A program made the translations under genes and the position numbers. A DNA stretch of 64,000 nt from Calliopum simillimum (Eukaryota; Arthropoda; Insecta; Diptera; Lauxaniidae): assembly GCA_951812925.1 (NCBI GenBank), contig OX638370.1, positions 101,260,897-101,324,896 on the forward strand, read 5' to 3'. The notes beneath the pieces are model-generated. The model searched no databases, was not told the DNA's origin, and saw only the letters and a list, made by a program, of their open reading frames with translations. Shown here piece by piece: positions 23,476 through 34,324 of the stretch (position 1 is its first letter; each line of letters opens with the position of its first letter).

Positions 23476-24575
23476 GAAGCCGAACCTTGGGGAAGCAGAG
23501 GAGTCTTCTGTGGTTTATTTGACGAAGTATGACTATTTGATTTCGCGTTTTGCCTATTAGGATTTGAACGCGAAATGAACTCATGAAGTACTACATTATT
23601 AGGCCAAAATAAGGGATCAAGTAACTTTTCAAATATATTAGGTGGCAAAGTTATGCGAAACGAGGATGTAACCCTTTCATAAGAGAAATTAAATTTTACA
23701 ACCTTAACTTTTATGTTAGGTTGCTGCAACTGGGAGCTAATGTGATGCAAAACATCTGCCTCAGTAGTATCAGCAGCTAAGCGAGAGATGAAAATTGATT
23801 TCATTGAAGGAAGAGCTATCAATTTTTTAGGAACAGCACCAGTAGCAATGGCAGTTGAAGAGCCAGAAGAACCACAAGCAGCCACAATTGAGGAACCAGA
23901 AGAACTAGGAGTAATGTCCGCAATGGCCGTTGAAGGGCCAAAAGAAACATCAGCAGCGACAGTATGAACAGTTGAGGTACCAGAAGAACTAGCAGTTTGA
24001 CCATGAGCCTTAACAACTTCATTAAAAGGCACATCATTTTGAACTGATGAAGGTGATTTAGGCGGCTGAATCTGAGTGGGAATAGATTTAGCCACAGACA
24101 CGGCTTCAGCAGAATCAGTAAAAGTGTTTTTGGGAGCTTCTATCTGGTCAACTGGAGGTGCAGGAGAGTTAATATCAACTACTGAGGGTACAGTAGGCGA
24201 ATTCATATCTATTAAGTTAGAAGAAATTAGAGAAATATCTAAACTTAAAGGAGTGGGTAAAGTATTTTTGTTCAATAATGGCGCTTTGCACTCATTATAA
24301 AACTTTTGAAGCTGGTTAAAGCTCGCTTGTGTAGCAGTAAAATTTTTCTGAATTTCAGAAAGACCTCTTCGAGTTTCTTTTAATAATTTGCATAACTCGA
24401 TAGCAGAGGAGTTGCAACTCCCACAGCACCAGCGAAGACCAATATTTTTTATGATGATATCGTGAACCCTTCCGCTTAAACCAGCACAAGCAAGATGCGC
24501 TACATTCTCGCAAAGCCAGCAACAAACGAAATGTTCAGTGATACCCTTTTTACACTTTGGCATGTAACAGTTCAT
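23466..24575 (-). CDS. CR1-like ORF1: PHD-like zinc finger, RNA-binding protein
   Basis: ORF1 protein of the retrotransposon, 369 residues from the ATG at 24575. Such proteins coat the element RNA and act as chaperones in the RNP. Cys/His residues at about 3, 8, 19, 22, 27, 30, 51 and 54 (HFVCCWLCENVAHLACAG, then LRWCCGSC) form a PHD-like finger, as in many CR1 ORF1s. A short helical stretch follows. Residues about 100-250 are Ser/Thr/Pro/Ala-rich, and about 255-342 (SIFISRLAADTTEADVLHHI to WPNNVVLHEF) look like the RRM-like fold of insect LINE ORF1s. There is no CCHC knuckle, which argues against jockey. It ends in the A AAA AAC TAA context that appears to feed ribosomes into ORF2. The TTG codons upstream were not used as a start. 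Confidence 0.8.
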   Translation of the reverse strand: MNCYMPKCKKGITEHFVCCWLCENVAHLACAGLSGRVHDIIIKNIGLRWCCGSCNSSAIELCKLLKETRRGLSEIQKNFTATQASFNQLQKFYNECKAPLLNKNTLPTPLSLDISLISSNLIDMNSPTVPSVVDINSPAPPVDQIEAPKNTFTDSAEAVSVAKSIPTQIQPPKSPSSVQNDVPFNEVVKAHGQTASSSGTSTVHTVAADVSFGPSTAIADITPSSSGSSIVAACGSSGSSTAIATGAVPKKLIALPSMKSIFISRLAADTTEADVLHHISSQLQQPNIKVKVVKFNFSYERVTSSFRITLPPNIFEKLLDPLFWPNNVVLHEFISRSNPNRQNAKSNSHTSSNKPQKTPLLPQGSASKN

Positions 24576-25080
24576 GTTAAAGCAAAAAGTACTAATTGTC
24601 AATATTAGTAAAAATATAAAAATATATTACAGATTGATTCCGAAGTTAATAAGTGTAAATCGGAATAAAAAATAAAAATTCCCAAAATTTTGGATATTTA
24701 TAAAAGGATGGCAACACCAAAAATACAGCAATAGTATTTTGCTACTGGATGACAGATGGCGCCAGTCGCGCGGGTTCTGGCAATTTGTTGAATTGGTTGG
24801 CAACGCTGAAACCAATGTAATTGAGACAAGGCCAGCAGCTGATGCTCACAATCTCAGACACCAATACAGATGCACGCCAAAACAACCTGATATCCAGAAA
24901 TTGCGATGTAACAAAATTACTTTTAAAGTGCCGAGAAAACCGAGGTGATTGCACCAAATCAAACAAATATCACAAGTTTATATTTTGATAAATCACTTAG
25001 CACTGGAAGGACTAAGTAGATATAGATATAAACCACTTTAAAATTGGAAAATACAGGAACAAAAATTTCGCACGTAATGA

Positions 25081-26429
25081 CAGCTTGACAGTTGACTGTG
25101 TGTCAACCCATCTGGAACTGTTAGAAGCATTTTTCACATCTAGTGTGTTTTCTCATTACAAAACGATGTTATGAACTTTTATATACTATAAAATTTATAC
25201 AAAAATAGTATAAAAAATTTTTGTATGGTAATACTACTAAATTTGAACCAAAATAGAGTAAATTGTATTAATATTTTATTCGTATAAAATGTATACGAAC
25301 AAGTAAGTATAAACGGTTTGTATACCAAGTTGTAGCATATATTTTATACCAAATTTGGTGTGGATTTGTATTCAATCCAATTTGGTTTGAATTTTATACC
25401 CAAACTATTTGCTGTGCACTGTAAGCTGCCAAATAATGAACAGTAAACCTAAATGAAAAGTAATTGAAACCGCACGGATTATGGAACAGGCCTGAATATG
25501 TGACTTTTAACCAACTTTTTTGAATATTTTTGAGTAAATTCAGCTTTCTGACTTTAATTAAAAAATTTTATCTTTAATTGACTGGGCTACAAATAAAGCA
25601 GAACAGTTCAGCCGCTTTTTAGTTACTTAGTTAATAAAATGACGTCATTTATTAACAACTTTGGTACTACTAGGTATATTTAAAAAAATTAACATTAATA
25701 AATTATCCACAATAATTGCACACTCCATGCACGATTTTTTAAGAATCATTTCAATTGAATTTAGCACAGCACCAATAAAGTTCACATCAAATAACTGTCA
25801 AAAGCAGAAGCATCTGAAAAACCAAAAACAAAAAAACCAACTCGTCTCATTTTAAATAAAAGTTCAAATTAGTTAACCTTGAATTCGATTTTTCTAATAA
25901 AAATCATTTCTAATGCAATTCATATAAAATTCATTATCACGCTTGATAGAGTGGTGCGCGCACTCGTATTGGCGTCGTTTTAGTGCCCCGCTCTACGCTT
26001 TGCTTGAGGCCTGCGGTTGAGTTTGATGCAGCTGTATGCCAAGTGCTGTAGAGATGCGCGATGATTTTGGTGTGGGTTCAATTTACGTTGTTCGAATGTA
26101 ATTGATGCATTTTGCGCTTCAACAAATTTGAATTTTATTTAAATTAAGAACTTAATTGATTTCTAATTTTTTATTTTTTCTCATCTTTCAATAGAGTACT
26201 CGTACGAGTACATAAAATTTTATTGAATGCTAAAATGTTGCAAATAAAAATTTATCGGTTTATTTTTGCATATGAATGATGTTGATGATAATGAGGTTTT
26301 GCAATTATATAAATGGAATAAACAGTTGAATACAAAATTAATTTGAAATTTTGAAAAACTAAAAACCAATAACAACGGCACACAAAAAAAAAAAAAAAAA
26401 AAGGTCTGTACATTTGACCAGATCTCAAA
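25081..26429. other. Intergenic DNA
   Basis: No gene seen. A locally GC-richer stretch lies at 25930-26060. A/T stretches with repeated ATAGTATA/TTTATACC motifs at 25150-25420 resemble 49490-49640 and 54390-54460. A poly-A run is at 26386-26402. Confidence 0.4.
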
Positions 26430-26660
26430 ATTTAGAGATATCTATACTTGAAGTTGAATAAAATACTGTTTTTAGGCTAATGCACCAGTTTCAGGTATAG
26501 TTCCATTTTTTTAATGGCATCAAATGGCTGTAAACTTTCTTACCAAACTATAGCTTCAAACTTTTCCGAATGGACTCCTACTTACAGAGATACCACCTTT
26601 TGAAATAAATGCATTTAAAAATCGGGTAAGTGGCTCCAGAGTTATATATTTTGTCATTTT
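26430..26660 (+). repeat. Fold-back family A fragment
   Basis: AGAGATATCTATACTTGAAG, CTGTTTTTAGGC and CTACTTACAGAGATACCACC match the arm of fold-back family A. Only one arm is present. Confidence 0.5.
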
Positions 26661-26799
26661 TAAGCCACCGGAGCTGGGGTCAAAACGAAGATTTTTTTAA
26701 ACCCCAATAGTTGAAATCTTTCTAAATCGCGTCCGCAAGTGGGAAAAAAATTTTGATATTATGGTCCACCGTGTAAGGTACACTCTTAAAAAAAAATTA

Positions 26800-27330
26800 T
26801 CACCAATGAGATTTGGTACATACTCGTTTGTTAAATTAAACGGGACAAATAACATCCTTTCGAAAAATTAACAAGATAAGGTGAAATCCTGGTTATTTGT
26901 AAGATTTAAAATTTGTATAATAATGTTCCATTCGACATGTCCCGTGCGACTGTGAATAAAATTAAATTTAAAAAAAGTTTAAAACATTTTTGGGTAAAAT
27001 GGACACCATTTTTAAAGACATCAATGCGCAATATTCTAAAATTAGTCACATGAAATATTGCCTCAAGTTTCCATGAAATCAACGTTTGAATTGTTGGCCG
27101 CAAAAATTAGTTCTGTTTCTGTCCCGTGCGTGCGATTTGGTTTTTTGCAATTATCTTGAAAACGAAAAATTCTCCAAAATCAACCTAGTCAGCATTTAAA
27201 GGGATAATTAAGAGCTATAACTTACTATTATCAGAATAAAAATCCGAATTTATTTTTATTTTTTTTTTTTTTTATTTAAAATGTGCTCGACGGTCACGTT
27301 CGACACCATGAAAATGTCCAAATATTTTAC
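26800..27330 (+). repeat. Dispersed repeat, related to 55495-56215
   Basis: It shares the block order with 55495-56215: ATGAGATTTGGTACATA, AATTTAAAATTTGTAT-type, ATTCTAAAATTAGTC, a GTCCCGTGCG/GTCACGTTCG-type pair, AAGAGCTATAA and CGACGGTCAYGTTCG. No protein domain was found. It abuts the Helitron-like repeat at 27360. Confidence 0.55.
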
Positions 27331-27359
27331 CCGTTGCTAAAAATTTTACATATAATTAG

Positions 27360-27859
27360 TGAAAATAAATCGGTTTAGTCCCTGTTTCTATACCTAAATC
27401 TCAACTGTTTAGGACTATATTTTTTTTAAGTGGGCGGTGCCATGCCTCTAAATGGAAAAAACGCTCTCGCGGCTAAGCAACTGCATCGATTTTTACGATA
27501 TTTGGGTCGGAGATAGAGTTAGCACTAATGAACAATAAAATGACCATTACGTTTTTAAGTAGGTGGACCCATGCCCCTAAATGGAAAAAACGCTCTCACG
27601 GCTAAACCACTGCATCCATTTTTACAGAATTGGATATGGAGAAAGGGTTTTCACAATGGAACGATAAAATGACCATTATGTTTTTAGTAGGCGGAGTTAC
27701 GGATAGAAATATAAAAGGATATTAAAAGTATTTGTTTCACAGCGAATAGTTCTATGCTTCAAAAAAGAAAATATGCAATTATTGTTGGTAGTTATAGTTC
27801 CATAGTCTCTTTAAAGTCAAATTGAAGTGGTCGAATTTTGGCCGCAAGACGAACTCTAG
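27360..27859 (+). mobile_element. Helitron/DINE-like repeat, degenerate copy
   Basis: It matches 41986-42711: AGTCCCTGTTTCTATACCTA at the left, then tandem units of about 120 bp with GGGCGGTGCCATGCC/CTAAATGGAAAAAACGCTC, and an end GACGAACTCTAG followed by T. A 3' CTAG-T end with a small hairpin (TTTTGGCC...) fits Helitron-type elements. Non-coding. Confidence 0.6.
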
Positions 27860-27869
27860 TAAAGATAAA

Positions 27870-29732
27870 AGTTCTATGAGAACAGAAATTTGCTAGCGAT
27901 CTAGGACATATTTTTGGCATATTTTTTGCAAAACATTGCTTTATGAAGCTTATGGAAAGATCTGAAAAGGAAGAAGAATTTTTTTTTTTTATGAAAGTTT
28001 ATTTTCCCCCTTTTTTTCTCAATGCGCAATGTACTTCAAAGTTCACCCCCGTATTTATACTAGATATATGAATATTGTGAAGATTTTTATAGTTTTAGAT
28101 TTTGCGCCAAAGCTAAAACTGCGCCAAACTTAAAATTACGTACAAAATTAGCTGTCAAAAGTTTGCTGTGTACTTCTATAAACTGTAAATTTCAAAACTT
28201 TATGTTCCAAACTAATTAACAAATCAGCTCGAACTTTGCTAAAACTAAAATTTGTTGTTCGTTTTCTTGTTTTTATTTATTTATTTTGCACTTCTTAACA
28301 TTTTGCTGTGCTGCACAGCCAGTGTTGCCAAAGGATAGAATTTTGTTTTTTTTTTTTAATGCTTAACTTTGGCGAATTTAGCAGAAGTGCAGCAAAATGG
28401 TACTAAACAACAAAATATATGTGATATAAAAATAAAAAACAAAATGTTCACAATAAAAAGATTGAAAAATTACTTAAAGAAAATACAAAAATTTAAATGA
28501 TTTTATTTAGTTATAACTGGAAGAGCAAAAAAAAAAAGCGATTTGGGATGTTTCTTAGCATCCAACGAGTCTCTACTTGAAACTCACAATATTCAATAAT
28601 TTGCATATTTTTGAAGCTTAATTCAATTTCAATAATTTAAGCACTTTATAAAATTCAATATTTTCCTGAACACATCAATAAATTGTTTATTCAAGAGAAT
28701 TAAGTTAAAAGTTTGCCAAAAATTTAAGCAGATTTAGAATTTACATAGAAATACATATTTTGTTTCGGTAGGTAGCATAGAACTATTAAGTACTACCAAT
28801 CAAACTCCTAACTTACGAAGCACACGCACGCACATATTTTGTTCATTGATATTAATCGAATTAGGAAAACTTTCATAGAATTTTAATTGACATAAACCAT
28901 TTACGTGAACGAAAACCCATTAAAGCACAAATACAGGACATTCGCATTGAAGTGTTGCAAATTGTTCTTGTCATTGTGGCAGTTGCTTAGCAGGCACAGG
29001 AGCATAAACATTTTGTCCATGATAAGAAAATCAAAAGATAATTTCTGGGAAACAAGTTATACAACAACAACAACAGCAATAATAATAATAATGAGAAATA
29101 AAGTTATGAAAATCCTTCAGAGCGAGTTATTGAAATAAGATGTACAGTGGTGGTCAAAAATTGTAAGTATAATATATCGCATAAAATAAAATAAATGAAA
29201 TACTTTATTCCAAGTTCTGCGTATTTCAAAATTTATTTCCGCATTTATTCTAATAGCCATCACTGTATACAATAATGCTACACAAGCAACAAACACCAAA
29301 CAAATAATCTCATTAAAGATTTATGTTCAAAGTTTTATTAAGAACATGAGATGAAACAACACTCAATTAAGTGCAAATAAAAGAGAATTAAAAACTTTTC
29401 CCCAAATAAAATAAAGAAGCAAATAAAATACCAATAATTTAAACAAATTCCATGAAATAACATACTTCTTTTTGATATTTACAAATAGAAAGCTTTAAAT
29501 TTTATGTTGCATGAAAGAATTTCTCTTGAAAAAATTATTTCATTTTTACATTTACATTGACTGTTTGTTCATTATGAAAATTATTTATTATTTTTAAACT
29601 TAAGTCTCTTTTTTTGCAAGAATTGAACAACAATGTAAAATTTTAAAATCTTTCCATGCAGTTTTCCAACATCAAAATTATGGCAACATAAAATCGATCA
29701 TATAGGACAATGAAATCATACGTTGAAGTCTG
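27870..29732. other. Intergenic DNA
   Basis: No gene supported. An (ACA)n(GCA)(ATA)n triplet tract lies at 29060-29092. Short ORFs have no recognisable motif. Confidence 0.45.
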
Positions 29733-31234
29733 ACCAAAAAGTGTGTTGAAAAATGTGTCGCCACAAAATATCGCCAAAAGTGTCGAAAAAAGTGTCTCCA
29801 AAAATAGTGTCGCCAAAACAGTGTCAAAATAAATCGATAATTTTATCGTCAAAAAAGTGCAGCAAAAAAAAGTCGAAAAAAGCGTCTCCATAAAAGTGTC
29901 GAAAAATGTATCACCAAAAAAAGATTCGCCAAAAAGTATCGATAAAAAGTGTCGAAAAATGTAAAGCATAAAAAGCTTCGAAAAATGATTCGCGAAAAAA
30001 GTGTGGCCACGAGATTGTCGAAAAATGTATCGCCTAAGAAGTGTAACCAAAAAGTGTGTCGAAAAATATATCGCCAAAAAAGTGTCAAAATAAAAAATAT
30101 CGAAAAATGTATCGCCAACAAAATGTCGCAAAAAGAAAGTCGAAAAATGTATCGCCAAAAAAGTGTTGCCAGAAAAGTAACGCCAAAAAAATAGAGGAAA
30201 AATATGTCACCATAAACGTGTCGAAAAGAGTGTCGATAAATGTCTCAAAAAGTGTCGAAAAATGTGTCGCAAAAAAAAAGTCGAAAAAAGTGTCACCACA
30301 ACACTGTCATCAAAAATTATCACGAGAAAAGTGTCGCCAAAAAGTGTCGCATAAAAGTGTCGAAAAATGAGTCGCCAAAAAAGTAGCGCAAAAGATTATC
30401 GAAAAATGTATCGTCAAAAACGATAAAAATATCGAAAAATTTATCGCCAAAAAAGTGTCGCAAAAAGAAAGTCGAAAAAAGTTTTTCCAAAAGTGTCGAA
30501 AATTGTATCGCTAAAAAAGTTTCACAACAAAAATGTCTTCAAATGCCTAGTGTCGAAAAATATGTCGCCAGAAAAGTAGCGCCAAAAAGTGTCGCTAAAA
30601 AGTGTCAAAAAATGTGTCGCTAAAAAAGTGTCAAAATAAAAAATATCGAAAAATATATCTCCAAAAAAGTTTTGCAAAAAAAGTGTCGCAAAAAAAAAAT
30701 GAAAAAAGTATCTCGAAAGAGTGTCGAAAATTATATCGCCGAAAAAGTGTCGCAAAAGAATAGTGTCGAAAAATTTGTCGCCAGAAGTGTAGCGCCAAAA
30801 AAGTGTCACCAAAAGTGTCGAAAAAAGTGTTTCCAAAAAAGTGTCAAAAAAATATATTAAAAAATGTAACTCCAAAAAAGTTTCGCAAAAAGGAAGTCGA
30901 AGAAAGTGTCGAAAATTCTAAAGTTCGAAAAATCTGCCACCAAATAAGTGTAGAAAAAAGTGTCACCAAAAGTGTCGAAAAAAATGTCTCCAAAAAAGTG
31001 TTGAAAAATGTGTCGCCAAAAAAGTGTGGAAAACTCTATCGCCAAAAAGTGTCGAAAATTCTGTCACCAACTAAGTGTCGAAAAAAAGTTTCCAAAAAAG
31101 TGTCGAAAAATGTGTCGCCAAGCAAGTGTCGTAAAAAGAAAGTCGAAAAAATTGTCACCAAAAAAGTGTCACCAAAAAAATGTTGCCAAAAAATGTCGCC
31201 AAAAAAAGTTTGAAAAAATATGTTGCCAAAAAAC
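29733..31234. repeat. TCG-rich minisatellite, about 1.5 kb
   Basis: A long array of short, variable units of about 12-14 bp alternates GTGTCGAAAAAT-type and GTGTCGCCAAAAAA-type sequence. Units differ by indels, so there is no fixed higher-order period. Because the unit rarely forms stop codons, all frames stay open for long stretches: Lys/Ser/Val/Cys-rich on plus, Phe/Thr/Leu-rich on minus. These are not taken as genes. The regular CpG in otherwise AT-rich DNA is distinctive. Confidence 0.85.
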
Positions 31235-31633
31235 TTGATACGGCTTTGAAATTCTACCCCTACGCGAGCAAAAAAGTTTCACTACAAATATTGATAGTTG
31301 AACAATGAAATTTACGATTGCTGGGGGGTTTTGTTCTCGTCACTTTGAAATTTTCCACGTTGAAATAGAATTTTCTAACAAAAAATTTTATATATTGTAG
31401 TTTTAGAAATAGAAAAAAAAAAATTTAAAGCGCCATCGATATCATCTATTGTTGTGAATCTTGATATAACCAGAAATTTGAGGAAAACTGAAGGTGATTG
31501 GATTAAGGGGTTTTGTACCCCTCATACAAAAAATACATAAGAGACTATACCTCTGCGCGTATAGATATTTTTGTGATACTCTGTACAAATATTGTGATTG
31601 CAAATGGGTCGTTTTTATAGAAAGTGGCATGTT
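31235..31633. other. Intergenic DNA
   Basis: No gene seen. It lies between the minisatellite and a small MITE. Confidence 0.4.
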
Positions 31634-31908
31634 ACAGTTTTTTCACTCCAAGTTAAACCTTTTCTACATCATATTGTTCTTTTCCCAAGTCAAAAAATTT
31701 TTCAAATCAAAATAAATAAAATTCAACCTTTTCCAAAAATTTAAATTTTTTCATATAATTTTTATCTTTTCTCAAATCAAATTTGCATTTTTCCAAGTTA
31801 AATTAAACTTTTGAAAGATTTTATTTGATTTGTATAAAGGTTAATTTGATGTAAACAAGATCAATATGACGTCGAAAAGGTATAAATAACTTGGAGTGAA
31901 AAACCTGT
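31634..31908. mobile_element. 275-bp TIR MITE
   Basis: Ends ACAGTTTTTTCACTCCAAGT and (reverse complement) ACAGGTTTTTCACTCCAAGT form TIRs of about 22 bp. The interior is A/T-rich with repeated TTTTCNAAGTCAAA-like runs. I see no clear target duplication, so the superfamily is open. Confidence 0.65.
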
Positions 31909-33430
31909 GCCTTTGCAGAGATTCCTTGAATTTGCTTTGGTAGATATATTTTCTTGAAAGAGAATCTTAAAATTATGATCCTCAAATAATTTTAACAAAA
32001 GGAAAAGTCTCATTTGTTGTTGAAAATTTTATCAGTAAATTTGGAACTATAATCAGATTCGAGTAGGGTATATCATAACTTGAAATGCATAATTTTATCA
32101 ATATGTGTCTGTGCATATAACCACAAGAAATAAATAAATTCATGAAATCCATTATGGAAAATCCAAAATTTTATTTTAACACAAATTACTTTTCAACAAA
32201 TATATTTGTGTGTGTGTGCCTGTGTGCGTGGCTACATAGCATATGCTTTTAACAATGTATGCAAGCAACCCGATAGCTGGTATTTGGTCACCAATTTTGC
32301 TGCCACCTAAAGCTCCTCTCCTAACCATATGCAGTAACCACAAATTTCTGTCCAATTTCAACTACATTGCGTTGACTTTTGTGCATTTGTGCGGTTCTGC
32401 TTTGGCAGTCAGTCATTCATTTTAATGCCATTGCATTCTCCCCCCTTCCTTCTCAAACAGTCATTTGTTCGCTCAACAAGATCCGGGCAGCTTAATTTGT
32501 TTGTCTTTGTGCTCAACATGTGGTTACTCTAACAGCAATACCAACAGCACACACCAACACCAGCAACAAGAATACTGTTAAAACAAATTGTAATGCCAAA
32601 TATTTGGATTTTCTTGGCATTTTCGTATTTGTGTGAGAATTATCTGGATTTTCTAGAAAATGACAATGAAAATGTTTGGATTTAAAAAGATTAAGTGAAA
32701 ATTTGTGGAAAAAACAAAAACAAAATGATTTTTTTTCTTTTCGATTATGGGATATGACTAACATTTTTCGAGAGATTTTTTAAAAAAATTTTCTTTTTTC
32801 TAAAAGTAAGTACTTATTGAAAATTTCCGCAAATTGTTACGTTTTAGAATTTCGTTCATGTTGAGATAATTATCTACACACTTTTTGATTTTTTCGACAA
32901 TTATTGACTCGGCACAGCGAGACCCCACATCATATTTTATCAACAAATTGTTCTTTATAAAATCAACACTAAATTAAGTGATTTCCACAGTAATAGCACA
33001 ATACTCCATAGCAATATTTTCCAACTCAATTAAGCACAAGTTTCATAAAATGTATTCCATGCTTCTTATTTTCTCAATTGTAATCCACAATTACGCAGAA
33101 ATATGAAACTTTTTCGATCATAACTTTGAGCAACAGTTACTGGCAGCACAGTATCATCACCATTAGTAACAAAGAGGCACAATGGTTCAAAAAAACAAAT
33201 TATTTGATAAAAATAATTTCAATTTCATAACTTTATCATTGCAATCGATTGATAAGAAACGTTGAACTTTGATCTTTCCTATACAGCACAAGTTCCGAAA
33301 TTGCTTAAAGTTTTCCAGGTGACCTTCAAATGTCAAATATAAGTACCATCATAATAGTGGCAAAATGATAAAAGTTGCACTTTGACCACTCATATTAAAA
33401 AAAAAAAAAAACAGTTTAGCTTTTCCTAGA
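31909..33430. other. Intergenic DNA with one small hydrophobic ORF
   Basis: Only the 35-codon ORF at 32513-32620 (listed separately) stands out. The rest is AT-rich, with a TG-rich tract near 32205-32230. Confidence 0.4.
32513..32620 (-). CDS. Possible small hydrophobic peptide or signal-peptide exon
   Basis: A 35-residue ORF starts in good context (AAAATGCC). It has a basic head (MPRKSKYLALQF), a hydrophobic core (VLTVFLLLVLVCAVGIAV) and a short RVTTC tail. This looks like a signal peptide or single membrane segment. It could be the first exon of a minus-strand gene continuing to lower coordinates, but no convincing splice donor or downstream exon was found. It may equally be a chance ORF. 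Confidence 0.2.
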   Translation of the reverse strand: MPRKSKYLALQFVLTVFLLLVLVCAVGIAVRVTTC

Positions 33431-33877
33431 GAATTTATCTATTATTAATACGCAAGGCAAAAATCTGTCCTACCTTTTTCACTGTGTTAAAAATGGCGCA
33501 CGACTTTGAATTATACTCCATAAGAAAGGTATTTGTGTGTAGATGTGCACAAAGTTAAAATTATTTAAACATATTGCCATTAAGTCAGATAAAATTATAT
33601 GCAAATTTTTCAATATTAACAACGACAAAACACGCGGTCATACAGAGCTCAAAAGAGGATATAGCACAAAGAAAGAAAGAGAAAGACAAAAAGCTGGCTG
33701 ACATCGACTTCATGTATTTTGTTTACTTATCGTTTCACATTTGTCATTGTGCCATCAATGACAAATGATCTTTTCTATATTGTACCTAATAGCAAAAAAG
33801 TACTAAGACTGTCCAAAAAGTACCAAAATTATTTTATATATTATGTAGGCAAATTTTGACCATTGGGCGATTCTAGT
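33431..33877 (-). repeat. Unclassified dispersed repeat, copy 2 (inverted)
   Basis: Reverse-complement partner of 5334-5770, with matching ends (AAATTTTGACCATTGGGCGA at the right). It has no terminal repeats and no ORF. The two copies lie 28 kb apart in opposite orientation. Confidence 0.65.
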
Positions 33878-34324
33878 CAATATAAAAAAATAAAAAGCAA
33901 ACACAATAATTTGTCTAGATTGGTTCAAAGGTATAGAATTTTTGCCGATGAAAATTGATTCTGAATCAGTGTGTGACATTAGTCTTTTTGCCTGTGGTTC
34001 GATGGCGTATTTTTAGCCTTTTTTTCTGCCTAAAGCCCTTTTTAAGTCAATACTGTATAAAAACGTATGTAGAAGATCAACAGCATATAAGATTTTAACT
34101 TTTATATGTTTGTATGTATGTATATGAAAACAGCATATAAATTTTCAGCATTGTAACTCGAGTGTTAAATGATATTGGTCATTGTTAATTGGAGCCAAAA
34201 ATTTCCCATCTAAGAATTTAAACGTAAAAAAGCTATATAAAAAAAAATGTCCTACTAAGCAAAGATGTTTAAAAATTTCTATTAGACACTTATCAACATA
34301 GTTTGACTCAAAATAATTAAAAAC
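33878..34324. other. Intergenic DNA
   Basis: AT-rich flank of the second rosa mariner; nothing recognised. Confidence 0.4.

Larger units (their letters stand above)
19777..25080 (-). mobile_element. CR1-like non-LTR retrotransposon, nearly full length
   Basis: A two-ORF LINE on the minus strand. ORF1 (24575-23466) has a PHD-like zinc region, and ORF2 (23469-20584) has an APE-type endonuclease and a reverse transcriptase. The 3' end (19777-19800) shows an AAATAAATAAATA microsatellite-like tail rather than poly-A, as in CR1 elements. The 3' UTR contains a 272-bp tandem duplication. No frame-breaking mutation was seen in either ORF, which suggests a young copy. The 5' boundary is a guess: sequence upstream of ORF1 up to about 25080 is probably 5' UTR, but no target duplication was found. 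Confidence 0.85.

Noticed and set aside
23819..24037. Leu/Val-rich ORF antisense-frame to CR1 ORF1
   Set aside because: It is a shadow frame in the Ser/Thr/Pro-rich segment of ORF1.
20584..24575. Assignment of the LINE to the jockey clade
   Set aside because: ORF1 has a PHD-like finger and no CCHC knuckles, and the 3' end has AAATAAATA units rather than poly-A, which fits CR1 better.
29643..31238. Overlapping ORFs of 76-171 codons on both strands
   Set aside because: They are by-products of a repeat unit that seldom contains stop codons. The peptides are pure repeat translations and no start or domain is convincing.
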